Shown here: positions 1 through 7,344 of the stretch, piece by piece
How positions within the stretch are numbered: the stretch's first letter is position 1
How the letters are laid out: every line of letters begins with the position of its first letter
From: Bryobacteraceae bacterium
GTDB lineage: Bacteria > Acidobacteriota > Terriglobia > Bryobacterales > Bryobacteraceae
Direction: 5' to 3'
NCBI GenBank assembly: GCA_026129905.1
Contig: JAHCHE010000017.1
Coordinates: 1-64,000, forward strand
Length of the DNA stretch: 64,000 bases
Program-made: the position numbers and the translations under genes
Notes under the pieces: model-generated
What the model saw: only the letters and a program-made list of their open reading frames with translations
Databases searched by the model: none
What the model was told of the DNA's origin: nothing

Positions 1-519
1 CGCCAGCGACAGGCTGCACGCCCCGCCGCTGATGGTCGGATTCATCTCCACCGCCACGAACGTCCCCGCGCTCGTCGGCCCCAGCCGCGCGTCCGGCGTC
101 GCCCCCAGGTACTGCACGTAGTAGCCGCCGGAGTTCTTCAGCCGCAGCGTCGTCTTCACCTCGTACTCGTTGGCCTGGTCCGGCACGGCATCCTTGTGGA
201 TCAACGACCCGCCCGCCGTCGTCGCCGTCAACCCGATGCTCGTACCGGATACCGTCCCGTTCTGCAGCCACGAACTCCACCAGCGCGAACTGCCCGTCGT
301 CGCTCACTTCATAGGCGTAGCCGAGGACCCGCGGTTCGCCCCGCGCCTGGAGCCGGTCGGACTCCGCCGGCGCGAACATGGGCCGCCGCGGGTCCTCGTA
401 GGTCCCGCTGCCCGTCATCGGCACGACGCAAATCAGCCGTTCCTACAGGTTCCGCGGGCTCACCGGCGTCTGGGCAATTATCTGAAATACGACAGGATTG
501 TTACCAGTCCCCCCCGCCC
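1..519 (-). pseudogene. Broken secreted-protein gene(s), two reading frames fused
   Basis: Read on the minus strand, about 519-443 encodes a hydrophobic stretch ending in Ala-Gln followed by TPVSPRNL, like a signal peptide and new N-terminus. An in-frame TAG at 443-445 interrupts it. The same frame continues as ERLICVVPMTGSGTYEDPRR and on to YEVSDDGQFALVEFV at about 300. From about 310 to base 1 the protein-like signal switches to another frame: RWWSSWLQNGTVSGTSIGLT, then NEYEVKTTLRLKNSGGYYVQ and VAVEMNPTISGG, running off the window. That second part looks like a beta-rich domain of a large surface protein. A nonsense codon and a frame switch inside one short stretch point to decay or a recombination joint between two neighbouring genes. 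Family names are not assigned. Confidence 0.5.
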
Positions 520-817
520 AAACAAAATTATCCAAAAGGATAAGTCCAAAACGCCATTCTTTCCAAAAGGATAGTTTTTTTTCGCGCCCATCCGTGCCCG
601 AAGCTCCAGTCACACGGCATTTTCCGCGCTCCCTCGGCGGATTACTCCCCTACCCGCAGCAGCTTACAAGCCGTGCGCCCGCTTCACAAGCGGGAATGCC
701 CATTTCCGCCAGGCTATAATGACTCCGGCTCGGTCGTGTTGTTCCCGCCGCGCCTCGGTCTCTGACAATTGAATCTCGCGTCGCGACCGCCGGCCGCTTT
801 CCGCGCATGAAAATTAA

Positions 818-849
818 CAATTCGAACCCATTCCCAAAATCGGACAGTG
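818..849 (+). repeat. 32-bp direct repeat, copy 1
   Basis: This begins CAATTCGAACCC and ends CGGACAGTG. It is identical over 32 bases to the copy at 1009-1040 and in the same orientation, 191 bp away start to start. The flanks also share weak similarity: ATGAAAATTAA before this copy, ATACAAAATAG before the other, and TGTCGAA just after both. With only two copies and one 159-bp gap it is not a CRISPR array. Confidence 0.85.
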
Positions 850-1008
850 TCGAAAAATGCAACGCCCGGCCGGCGCACATTTCCTGGCGGTCCGTGCCGA
901 ATCGCCTTTGCGACTCAAGGGACGTATCGCCATGAAACGGCGGGCTTTCGATCAATCGCGAGCTTCAGACAAAGCCCCCGGGACCGCGGTTTTCGCCATA
1001 CAAAATAG

Positions 1009-1040
1009 CAATTCGAACCCATTCCCAAAATCGGACAGTG
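1009..1040 (+). repeat. 32-bp direct repeat, copy 2
   Basis: Identical to 818-849. It lies just downstream of the decayed TonB-dependent receptor tail (minus strand, ends at 1116), so the pair could bracket a duplicated or recombined segment. Confidence 0.85.
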
Positions 1041-1115
1041 CTGTCGAATTCAACACAGCCCAGCCGTCCGGTCGTGACCAAACCGGTGTCTGGTCAAGTC
1101 GGTGACGCGCCGCCG

Positions 1116-1510
1116 TTACGTCCGGTCCTGGCGGTTGACGAGGACCAGTTCCGGGCGGACGATGAACCCCCTGTAGTTGAACTCGAGGCCCATGCGGCCG
1201 CGCAGCGGAGGGATGCGGGGCAGGGGAGTGCCCGAACCCTTTTCTTCGGCGTTGACGTAGTCGGCGCCCGCGTTCAGCCAGACGCCGTTGACCAGGAGCA
1301 CGCTGGCCGTCGCTTCGGAGCCGACGAACCGGCTGTCGGTCTGGGCGGATTCGTGGACTTGCAGCCCGCCTTCGGTATGGCCGGTGGCGAAGGGGAAGAC
1401 GAGCCGCCGAAGTGGTAGTAGAAGGAGTTTGCCTCCGCCTGAACCCGCTCGCTCTGGTGGCGCAGCGATAGGTCGATTCCGTTGCCGGTTTCGGCCCCGA
1501 GGGTCCCCGT
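1116..1510 (-). pseudogene. C-terminal remnant of a TonB-dependent receptor
   Basis: The minus strand carries the end of an outer-membrane beta-barrel receptor. One frame gives ETGNGIDLSLRHQ and ANSFYYHF down to about 1405. A one-base frame change then leads into FPFATGHTEGGLQVHESAQT, GSEATASVLLVNGVWLNAGA and PPLRGRMGLEFNYRGFIVRP, ending NRQDRT and a TAA at 1116-1118. 'Gly-Pro/Ala-Glu-Thr-Gly-x-Gly-Ile-Asp-Leu' and the late 'P.LRG..GLEF.Y' blocks are typical of the last 150 residues of these receptors. The rest of a roughly 700-residue protein is missing upstream, where the promoter region of the next gene begins. It is therefore a 5'-truncated, frameshifted relic. The substrate cannot be guessed. 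Confidence 0.75.
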
Positions 1511-1702
1511 AGGTAGCCTCGTAGGCTGCCCCACCGGCATTGTTAAGTCTTGCGCGGGACGGGAGACTGGCGCCCACCGGCGCCGAAGCTGCGATACGGA
1601 ATGCGGACGGTACTCTAAACGTACCCGAGAATCCCGCGGCCGGCGCTGGAAGTTGCCGAGTCCGCCGCGGCGGAGTATATTCAGAGCAACAGGTCCTGTG
1701 CA

Positions 1703-2605
1703 ATGAAAACAACGCGTCGGAACATCTTGCAAGCGGCTGCCGGAACCGCTGTCATGACCCGGAGCGCTCTGTCCGCGCCCGCTCTGCCGGCGATCCGGCT
1801 TGGAGAGCACGAAATCACCCGGCTGATTTGCGGGTCCAATCCTTTCTACGGTTATTCCCACTTCAACCGGCTGTTCGATCAGCACATGGGCGAGTGGATG
1901 ACGCCGGACCGCGTGCTTGGAGTACTGCGGCAATGCGAGCAGAACGGGATCAATACATGGCAGTTGCACTACAGCGACCGCAGCGTGGCCGACGTAAAGC
2001 GCTACCGCGAGGCGGGTGGCAAGATGCCCATCGTGATTCTGAGCGATGGCAGGATGCGCACGGACATCGGCGAAGTGAAGGTCGCGGCCGCGCTGAAACC
2101 GATCGGCATCGTGCACCACGGCGGTTGGACCGACCAGAAATTCCGCGCCGGGAAGATGGACGAGGTGCGCGGCTTCCTGAAAGCGGTCCGCGACTCGGGC
2201 GTGATGGTGGGATTGTCGATGCACAACCCCGCCGTCATGGAATACGTCGAGGAGAAGAACTGGGACATCGACTTTTACATGACCTGCTTCTATCGCGTCA
2301 CCCGAACGCGCGACGAAATCGTTAAGGAACTCGGAGAGGCTCCCCTCGGCGAGCTCTTCCTGGAAAAAGACCCCGAGCGGATGACCAGGGTGATCCGCCA
2401 AACGCGCAAGCCGTGCCTCGCCTTCAAGATCCTCGCAGCGGGCCGGCGCGCCAACTCGCCCGAAGAAGTCGCCACTGCTTTCCGGTACGCCTACGCCAAC
2501 ATCAAGGCCGGAGATGCCGTCATCGTCGGGATGTACCCTCGGTACCGCGATGAGGTTGCCGAGAACGCCGTCAACGTCCGCCGCGCTCTCAACCTGCTGA
2601 CCTGA
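1703..2605 (+). CDS. Tat-exported TIM-barrel protein, aldo/keto reductase-like
   Basis: 300 residues. The N-terminus (TTRRNILQ, then a short hydrophobic stretch with Ala-rich end) is a twin-arginine signal, so the folded protein is probably exported. The body alternates strands and helices like a TIM barrel: GINTWQLHYSD, KPIGIVHHGGWTD, GVMVGLSMHNP, and a late 'AFKILAAGRR...GDAVIVGMYPR' that matches the end of aldo/keto-reductase-like barrels. Such proteins are common in sugar-degrading acidobacteria and planctomycetes without a proven reaction. Only weak Shine-Dalgarno bases (AGGTC) precede the ATG. It is monocistronic, and a sigma70-type promoter for the next gene lies downstream. Substrate unknown. 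Confidence 0.7.
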   Translation: MKTTRRNILQAAAGTAVMTRSALSAPALPAIRLGEHEITRLICGSNPFYGYSHFNRLFDQHMGEWMTPDRVLGVLRQCEQNGINTWQLHYSDRSVADVKRYREAGGKMPIVILSDGRMRTDIGEVKVAAALKPIGIVHHGGWTDQKFRAGKMDEVRGFLKAVRDSGVMVGLSMHNPAVMEYVEEKNWDIDFYMTCFYRVTRTRDEIVKELGEAPLGELFLEKDPERMTRVIRQTRKPCLAFKILAAGRRANSPEEVATAFRYAYANIKAGDAVIVGMYPRYRDEVAENAVNVRRALNLLT

Positions 2606-2688
2606 GACCCGCCGGCTGCCACGAGAACCTTCCGCGCCGCGATGTTCGCGCCGCGCCCGCCGAGTGACGGGATTTCAAAACATTTCTC

Positions 2689-2717
2689 TTGACGGCTGTT
2701 TCGTATCGCGCTACACT
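2689..2717 (+). promoter_or_regulatory. Sigma70-type promoter for the DUF72 gene
   Basis: TTGACG at 2689-2694, a 17-base spacer and TACACT at 2712-2717. The start codon lies 35 bases further on, after an AGGAG ribosome site. This is the clearest housekeeping promoter seen in the window. Confidence 0.7.
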
Positions 2718-2752
2718 GTAGGCGAAGAAAAAGCGAAACAGGAGTCTCATCC

Positions 2753-3658
2753 ATGGCCGACAATAAGGTCCTCCGTTGCGGTCCCGCAGGCTGGTGCTAT
2801 CCGCACTGGGAAGGCGTCGTCTATCCCCGTCCGAAACCGCGCGGCTTCCATCCGCTCGAGTTCCTCTCGCGGTACTTCGACGCTGTGGAAATCAACACCT
2901 CGTTCTACGGGGCCATCCGGCCCGAAATTGCAAAGCTCTGGGCGGCCTGCGTGGCGGGCAACACCCGGTTTACGTTCACGGCGAAGCTCCATCGCGGCTT
3001 CACCCATGAGCGATCGCTCGACGCCGGAGAAGCGGAACACTTCTCCCGCGGTCTGCGGCCGCTCCGCGAGGCGGGCAGATTCGGCTGTTTGTTGATGCAG
3101 TTTCCGTGGTCGTTCCGTTTCACCGACGAGAATCGGGGGTTCCTTATCCGCCTGCGCCGCCTTTTCTCGGAGTTCCCGCTCGCCGTCGAAATGCGGCACG
3201 GAAGCTGGATGCGCGAGGAGGCGCTCGGCATGCTGGTCGACTATCGCCTGGGATTCTGCAACATCGATCAGCCGGAACACGCGGCGGCGATGCCCCCGAC
3301 GGCGTGGCTTACGTCCTCCACCGGGTACGTGAGACTCCATGGACGCAACTACGGCGATTGGTTTCGAAAGTTCGAGGAACCGCGCTCAGGCGGCGCGCGG
3401 CACGACTATCTCTATTCGATGGCCGAACTCGAGGAGTGGAAAAACCGAATCGAGCACATCCGGCGGTACGCCGATTCCGTCTACGTCATAACCAACAACG
3501 ACATCGGCGGCCGCGCGGTGGTCAACGCGCTTCAGCTCCAGGCGATGCTCGGCCAACGCCCCAGCCGGGCGCCGGGCCAGTTGGCCCGCCTGTACCGGCG
3601 GGAGCTGGACGCCTACCCGGCGGACGCGCCTTTGCAGGAGGTCTTGTTCGCCGCCTGA
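2753..3658 (+). CDS. DUF72 (YecE-like) family protein
   Basis: 301 residues, the usual DUF72 length. The N-terminal CGPAGWCYPHWEGVVYP matches the family signature 'GtsGWsY..W.g.fYP', followed by YFDAVEINTSFYG, FTFTAKLHRGFTH, CLLMQFPWSF, 'VEMRHGSW', YVRLHGRNYGDW and a late 'YVITNNDIGGRAVVNALQL'. These are the conserved strands of this TIM-barrel-like family. Its biochemical role is not established. The ATG at 2753 has an AGGAG site nine bases upstream and a good promoter at 2689-2717. It converges with the deacetylase gene on the other strand, leaving 13 bases between stops. Confidence 0.9.
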   Translation: MADNKVLRCGPAGWCYPHWEGVVYPRPKPRGFHPLEFLSRYFDAVEINTSFYGAIRPEIAKLWAACVAGNTRFTFTAKLHRGFTHERSLDAGEAEHFSRGLRPLREAGRFGCLLMQFPWSFRFTDENRGFLIRLRRLFSEFPLAVEMRHGSWMREEALGMLVDYRLGFCNIDQPEHAAAMPPTAWLTSSTGYVRLHGRNYGDWFRKFEEPRSGGARHDYLYSMAELEEWKNRIEHIRRYADSVYVITNNDIGGRAVVNALQLQAMLGQRPSRAPGQLARLYRRELDAYPADAPLQEVLFAA

Positions 3659-3671
3659 GCGCACATCTCGG

Positions 3672-4481
3672 CTAGCGCGGAAAGATCTCGTCCAGCAGGT
3701 CCGGGTCGGGCCGCGAGCCGTACTCGCACAATTCGAAAGCCTCGGCCTGCTTCACGCGGCTGGCTTTCTCCGGCCCGTAGCGCCTCTCCAGCGCAGTTCG
3801 TACCGCGTCGCCCAGCGGGCGATCCATCTTCCCGCACAGCCAGGCCTTTCGCGCTTCCAAGCCCGCCGGCGGCGTCTCTTCGTTCCAGTCCGCCCAGGGC
3901 AACCACTCGTACATTTGCGAGAAATGGGCGTCCAGCGAATCGATCTTCGTGTCCCACGCGTCGGTGATGTCCACCGCGACGTCGGGCTCGAACGGAACCG
4001 GCTTGCGGAAATCGTCCTGAAAATAGAAGTACATCGGGTTACGCCGCAATGGCGGCGTGTCCGGACAGACGTTGGGTACAAGGACCATGTAGGCCGAATC
4101 CTGAACAAGCTGGCTGGTGTAGCGGTGGTCCGGATGATAGTCGTTCGGGCGGTGCGTCAGTACCACGTCGGCCAGCCACAGCCGGATTTGCCGGATCACT
4201 TCCTGCCGCGCTTCCAGCGACGGGAGGAACAAGCCGTCATGATGGCCCAGCACCTCCGTGGCGGCGATCCCGAGGCGGCGCGCCGCCTCAATGGCCTCGT
4301 CCTTCCGTTTGGCCACAAGTTCCGCGCCCGAGAGAATATGGTGGCCCGACTCTCCATTAGTAATAGTGAGGAATTTCACGTTGTGCCCGGCCTTGGCGAG
4401 CTTGGCGGCGGTCCCGGCGAAGTAGTACTCACAGTCGTCCGGGTGCGCGCCGATGGCGATGATGTTCAAACGCGATGTCAA
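3672..4481 (-). CDS. PIG-L/LmbE family deacetylase
   Basis: 269 residues from a TTG at 4481, chosen because GGAG lies six bases upstream. An ATG at 4505 in the same frame lacks a ribosome site. The start reads LTSRLNIIAIGAHPDDCEYY: AHPDD is the zinc and catalytic motif of the family, and THRPNDYHPDHRYTS carries the second metal-binding histidines (HPDH). Known members remove acetyl groups from GlcNAc-type sugars or related N-acyl compounds; the substrate here is unknown. The start region faces the start of the JAMM protein gene 32 bases away, so the two probably share a divergent promoter region. Confidence 0.88.
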   Translation of the reverse strand: MTSRLNIIAIGAHPDDCEYYFAGTAAKLAKAGHNVKFLTITNGESGHHILSGAELVAKRKDEAIEAARRLGIAATEVLGHHDGLFLPSLEARQEVIRQIRLWLADVVLTHRPNDYHPDHRYTSQLVQDSAYMVLVPNVCPDTPPLRRNPMYFYFQDDFRKPVPFEPDVAVDITDAWDTKIDSLDAHFSQMYEWLPWADWNEETPPAGLEARKAWLCGKMDRPLGDAVRTALERRYGPEKASRVKQAEAFELCEYGSRPDPDLLDEIFPR

Positions 4482-4513
4482 TCCGTGCTCCAATGAGAAT
4501 ATCAAGTATACCG

Positions 4514-6307
4514 ATGCAGCAAGAGCGGAAACAGGAGAGCTTCGGCTCGTGGAGTCTGCCCACCCACCCGGGCGGCATTGAGCATTCGACCCAGCTCATC
4601 GAAGACCTGGCCGCCGAAGCGCGCAAAGGACATCGGAAGTTCCCTCGGGGCGGCGTCGAGATCGGCGGCGTTCTGTTCGGACGGCGCGAAAAAGGCGGCG
4701 TCCGCATTCTGGCCGCCCGGCCCATCCCGTGCCATTACGCCTTCGGGCCTTCCTTCGCCCTCTCGGCCGACGAACACGACGCTCTGTCTCTGATGCTGCG
4801 CGAGTATCGGAAGGATCCCGAACTCAAGGACCTGGTCCCCGTCGGCTGGTATCATTCCCATACGCGCGGCGAGTTGGCGCTAAGCGACGCCGACCTGCAC
4901 CTTCACAACCGCCACTTCCCGGAGCCCTGGCAGGTGGCCCTGCTATTCAAGCCCGACGGCGGCAAGCCCGGCCATCTCGGCGTATTCGTCAAACCGGACA
5001 AGGGGGAGCTTCCAACGCGTCCCGCTCTCACCGTCGAGCTCGTCGGGGCAGGCGTGGACGACGCGACGATCGTGATCACGCCTCCCGCGGCCCCCGCCGG
5101 CGGCGTGGAGAGCCAGGCGTCGCTTCCGCAGTGGCTGAATGAACCACCCCGACAGCCGCATTCCGCCGCGGGCAGGAGCGGAAAGCGCCTTGCCCTGGTC
5201 CTTCTCGCCCTCGCCCTGGTCGCCTCCGGCGTGGCCGGACTACGATTCGCCGTTCGGGCCGGCTACGCCGACCGCGTCTACAGTTACTGGAGCCGCGTGA
5301 TTCTCTCTGAACCTCCATCCGATGCGGGCCTGCGACTGGAGGGAACCGGGGAGGAACTTACAGTTCGTTGGGACGCCACCGCCGAACGCCTGCAGCCGAT
5401 CCGGAGAGCGGTTTTGACAATCTGGGACGGTGACCGTAAATCGGAAACGATTCTCGAGCGCAAGACCCTTCTTCAGGGTTCGACCACGTACCGCCGCAGC
5501 TCCGAAAGCGTCATCGTACGTCTCACCGCCGGCGCCACCCGCCATCCCCTTGTCGAGACCGCCCGGTTCGTCGGCAAATTGCCGGGCCACGGCTCGCCCA
5601 CGGATGCCGAAAATGAAAAGAAGGCGGAAGCCTTGCGCCAGGAGAAGGAGCAGCTCGAAGTCGCCGTTCAGCTTCAGGCTCGCGAGAACGACGTCCTGGG
5701 CGAACGAGTGGCCGCGCTTCAGCAGATGGCGCAGGCCAAGCCTGTGTCGCCGCCGCCGGCCGCGCCCGAGCCTCCCAAGCCGGATCTCGCGGAGCAGAAG
5801 CCCACGGAACCGGTCGCTCCGCCGCCCGTGCTGCTCGAGCAGCGTCCCGTAGCGCCGTCCTCCGCCGCCGCGCCGGCGGGCGACGCCAGCCCTTCGCGCG
5901 CCGCCCGCCCGGTCTACAGTGGCCCTGCTGTAGGCATGCTCATCTGGACCGGCGTGCTCACCAACGGCAGCGTCTTGACGATTCAGGGCCGCCAAGCGTC
6001 AACCGGCGTGGTGTCGGGCCGTTTGCCCGGACGGCCGGTCCGGGTAACGGCCTACGTGGCCGAGCTTTCCAGCGGCGGACTGGTTGTCTTCACCAACGAT
6101 TCAAAACACGCCGGCGCCGGCATCACGGAGTCGCCCAACGCGCAGAACTCCTGGACCCAGACCACCTACCGCTACGCTCCCGAGCGAGCCCGCACGGTTG
6201 AACTCGTCCAGCGTCCGGGCGAGAACAATAACTGGAGTTTCCTCGCTGTCCGCGCCGCCGGCGCCTCGCTCTCGCAGATCGTGATTTCCTGGGAACTGCT
6301 CCGCTGA
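4514..6307 (+). CDS. JAMM/MPN-domain protein with membrane helix and C-terminal beta domain
   Basis: 597 residues from the ATG at 4514; ATGs at 4475 and 4493 are also in frame. Residues about 25-170 are a JAB/MPN metalloprotease domain. Glu49 lies in GGVEIGGVLFG, and the zinc motif His114-x-His116-x7-Ser-x-x-Asp127 reads HSHTRGELALSDAD, a full match to the catalytic JAMM pattern. A transmembrane helix follows at about 225-246, then a region of about 100 residues without clear features, a coiled coil (EALRQEKEQLE) and a Pro/Ala-rich linker. The last 120 residues are a beta-rich domain with 'LIWTGVLTNGSVLTI' and end in a hydrophobic strand. The layout puts the JAMM domain in the cytoplasm and the linker outside. 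No ubiquitin-like partner is nearby, so the target is unknown. Confidence 0.8.
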   Translation: MQQERKQESFGSWSLPTHPGGIEHSTQLIEDLAAEARKGHRKFPRGGVEIGGVLFGRREKGGVRILAARPIPCHYAFGPSFALSADEHDALSLMLREYRKDPELKDLVPVGWYHSHTRGELALSDADLHLHNRHFPEPWQVALLFKPDGGKPGHLGVFVKPDKGELPTRPALTVELVGAGVDDATIVITPPAAPAGGVESQASLPQWLNEPPRQPHSAAGRSGKRLALVLLALALVASGVAGLRFAVRAGYADRVYSYWSRVILSEPPSDAGLRLEGTGEELTVRWDATAERLQPIRRAVLTIWDGDRKSETILERKTLLQGSTTYRRSSESVIVRLTAGATRHPLVETARFVGKLPGHGSPTDAENEKKAEALRQEKEQLEVAVQLQARENDVLGERVAALQQMAQAKPVSPPPAAPEPPKPDLAEQKPTEPVAPPPVLLEQRPVAPSSAAAPAGDASPSRAARPVYSGPAVGMLIWTGVLTNGSVLTIQGRQASTGVVSGRLPGRPVRVTAYVAELSSGGLVVFTNDSKHAGAGITESPNAQNSWTQTTYRYAPERARTVELVQRPGENNNWSFLAVRAAGASLSQIVISWELLR

Positions 6308-6435
6308 GAGCCGGCCGTATGTCAAGGGTGGTACGGTCAACGTTCCCGCCCCGGATCGAAGGCCGACGGTCCGGAGGATCACTGGCCGAGCGTCCGAGAG
6401 CGGGCCTCAGAAGCTCCGAAACCCGAGCGACGATG

Positions 6436-6741
6436 TCACTCGAGTAGCTCCAGGTCGTGCAGGTCGATGTGCCGGCCGCAGGCGCGTTTGTTCCGCGCCA
6501 GATCTTCGCGGCTGATGAACCAGGCTTGCTCCGTCGGCGGCAGCCCGGCCAATGGCGCCCCAAAGGTCACCAGGGACCGAAAAACTCTGCCGGCGTTCTC
6601 TTCGCCGGCTTCAATCCAGAGGTCCAGGTCCTTCGTGTAGCGGGGCTCGGTGTAGAGCATGACGGCGTGCCCGCCCACTACCAGGTACTTAACGGCGTTG
6701 TCGTTGAAAAGCTTCAACAGTTCTTCGAAGTCGGAGTTCAT
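6436..6741 (-). pseudogene. Nucleotidyltransferase-like protein with internal deletion
   Basis: 101 codons starting MNSDFEELLKLFNDN. The block KYLVVGGHAVMLYTEPRYTK then DLDLWI is the GG...D-x-D active-site region of MNT/AbiEii-like nucleotidyltransferases, often paired with a small partner as an antitoxin-like or toxin module. After TFGAPLAGL the sequence jumps to PPTEQAWFISREDLARNKRA, which normally sits 40-50 residues further on; the middle strand with the third acidic residue is missing. The reading frame is kept, so a shortened protein may be made, but it is probably inactive. It overlaps the upstream partner gene by 53 bases in another frame. Confidence 0.65.
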
Positions 6742-6907
6742 CGCCGCCGCCGGGACGACGCGAATGGGCGTCGACCACCATCTGCCATGCCGCCTCCAGT
6801 ATCGCCGCCGGCCCAAGACGCTGCCAATATGCGATATCGAAAGAACGGTCCATCTCAGGCAAACGACCGTAGCGTTCCATGACGAAGTCCGGGCCTGCTT
6901 TGCTCAC
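6689..6907 (-). CDS. Small conserved partner of the nucleotidyltransferase
   Basis: 72 codons from a GTG at 6907 with AGGGA eight bases upstream; an ATG at 6880 is a second choice. MERYGRLPEMDRSFDIAYWQ then RLGPAAILEAAWQMVVDA is a coherent, charged, helical protein, unlike the shadow frames around it. It ends inside the start of the nucleotidyltransferase gene, so the two form a unit transcribed leftward. Similar small-protein/nucleotidyltransferase pairs behave as two-gene modules. No catalytic motif is visible and the function is unknown. Confidence 0.55.
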   Translation of the reverse strand: MSKAGPDFVMERYGRLPEMDRSFDIAYWQRLGPAAILEAAWQMVVDAHSRRPGGGDELRLRRTVEAFQRQRR

Positions 6908-7028
6908 GAATCCGTCCCTGCTCCATTCTAGCCCAGTGGCCGGCGGATCCTTGCTTCAGGCTCCGCGCTCGAACAACGAACGAGGCTTCGTATCGTGGAG
7001 CTTCGCCGGGGACGCCGCGCCTGACGCG

Positions 7029-7340
7029 TTACCTCTTGACGAGAATGTCGTCGCCGGAACCCCAGTCGAACGTCTTGCCGCCCACCACGAGGGTACACCG
7101 GAAGGGGAAGTGGCCCTCGCGCGCCGGGCCTCGCCGCGGCTGATGGATGGGGGCCGACAACGTGAGCTTGCTGGAGCCGGCTTGAAAGGGACTGTCGGCG
7201 AATTCGACGCGCCAGTCGCCGGTATTGCTGGTGAAGGTGATCGAATCATTGACCAGAAACACGTCCGGCTTGTCGGGTTCCCATTTCGTGGGCACGGCTT
7301 GCGGGCCCGGGGGCGGCAACAGGGTGCATTTGTAATCCAT
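7029..7340 (-). CDS. Small hypothetical protein
   Basis: 103 residues with GGAGG eight bases before the ATG. The composition suggests a small cytoplasmic beta-sandwich: PDVFLVNDSITFTSNTG, WRVEFADSPF, 'SKLTLSAP' and CTLVVGGKTFDWGSGDDI. No signal peptide or known family motif is seen. It follows the TPR/kinase gene by four bases and may be its co-transcribed last member. Confidence 0.6.
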   Translation of the reverse strand: MDYKCTLLPPPGPQAVPTKWEPDKPDVFLVNDSITFTSNTGDWRVEFADSPFQAGSSKLTLSAPIHQPRRGPAREGHFPFRCTLVVGGKTFDWGSGDDILVKR

Positions 7341-7344
7341 AGTC

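Larger units (their letters stand above)
592..1115. other. Non-coding stretch with direct repeats
   Basis: No convincing gene is seen here. Just outside it, at 531-542 and 562-573, TCCAAAAGGATA occurs twice; the first copy sits in a 6-bp hairpin (528-543) and the second is followed by a T run at 574-581. Inside the stretch are two copies of a 32-bp direct repeat, listed separately. A 37-codon minus-strand frame starting at 591 and ending at 478 is possible but has no support beyond an ATG. Confidence 0.4.

Noticed and set aside
818-1040. Two repeats as a CRISPR array
   Set aside because: Only two copies with a 159-base gap, no third repeat and no cas genes nearby.
857-1105. 82-codon plus-strand frame across the 32-bp repeat
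   Set aside because: No ribosome site, no protein-like pattern, and it spans one repeat copy; treated as non-coding.
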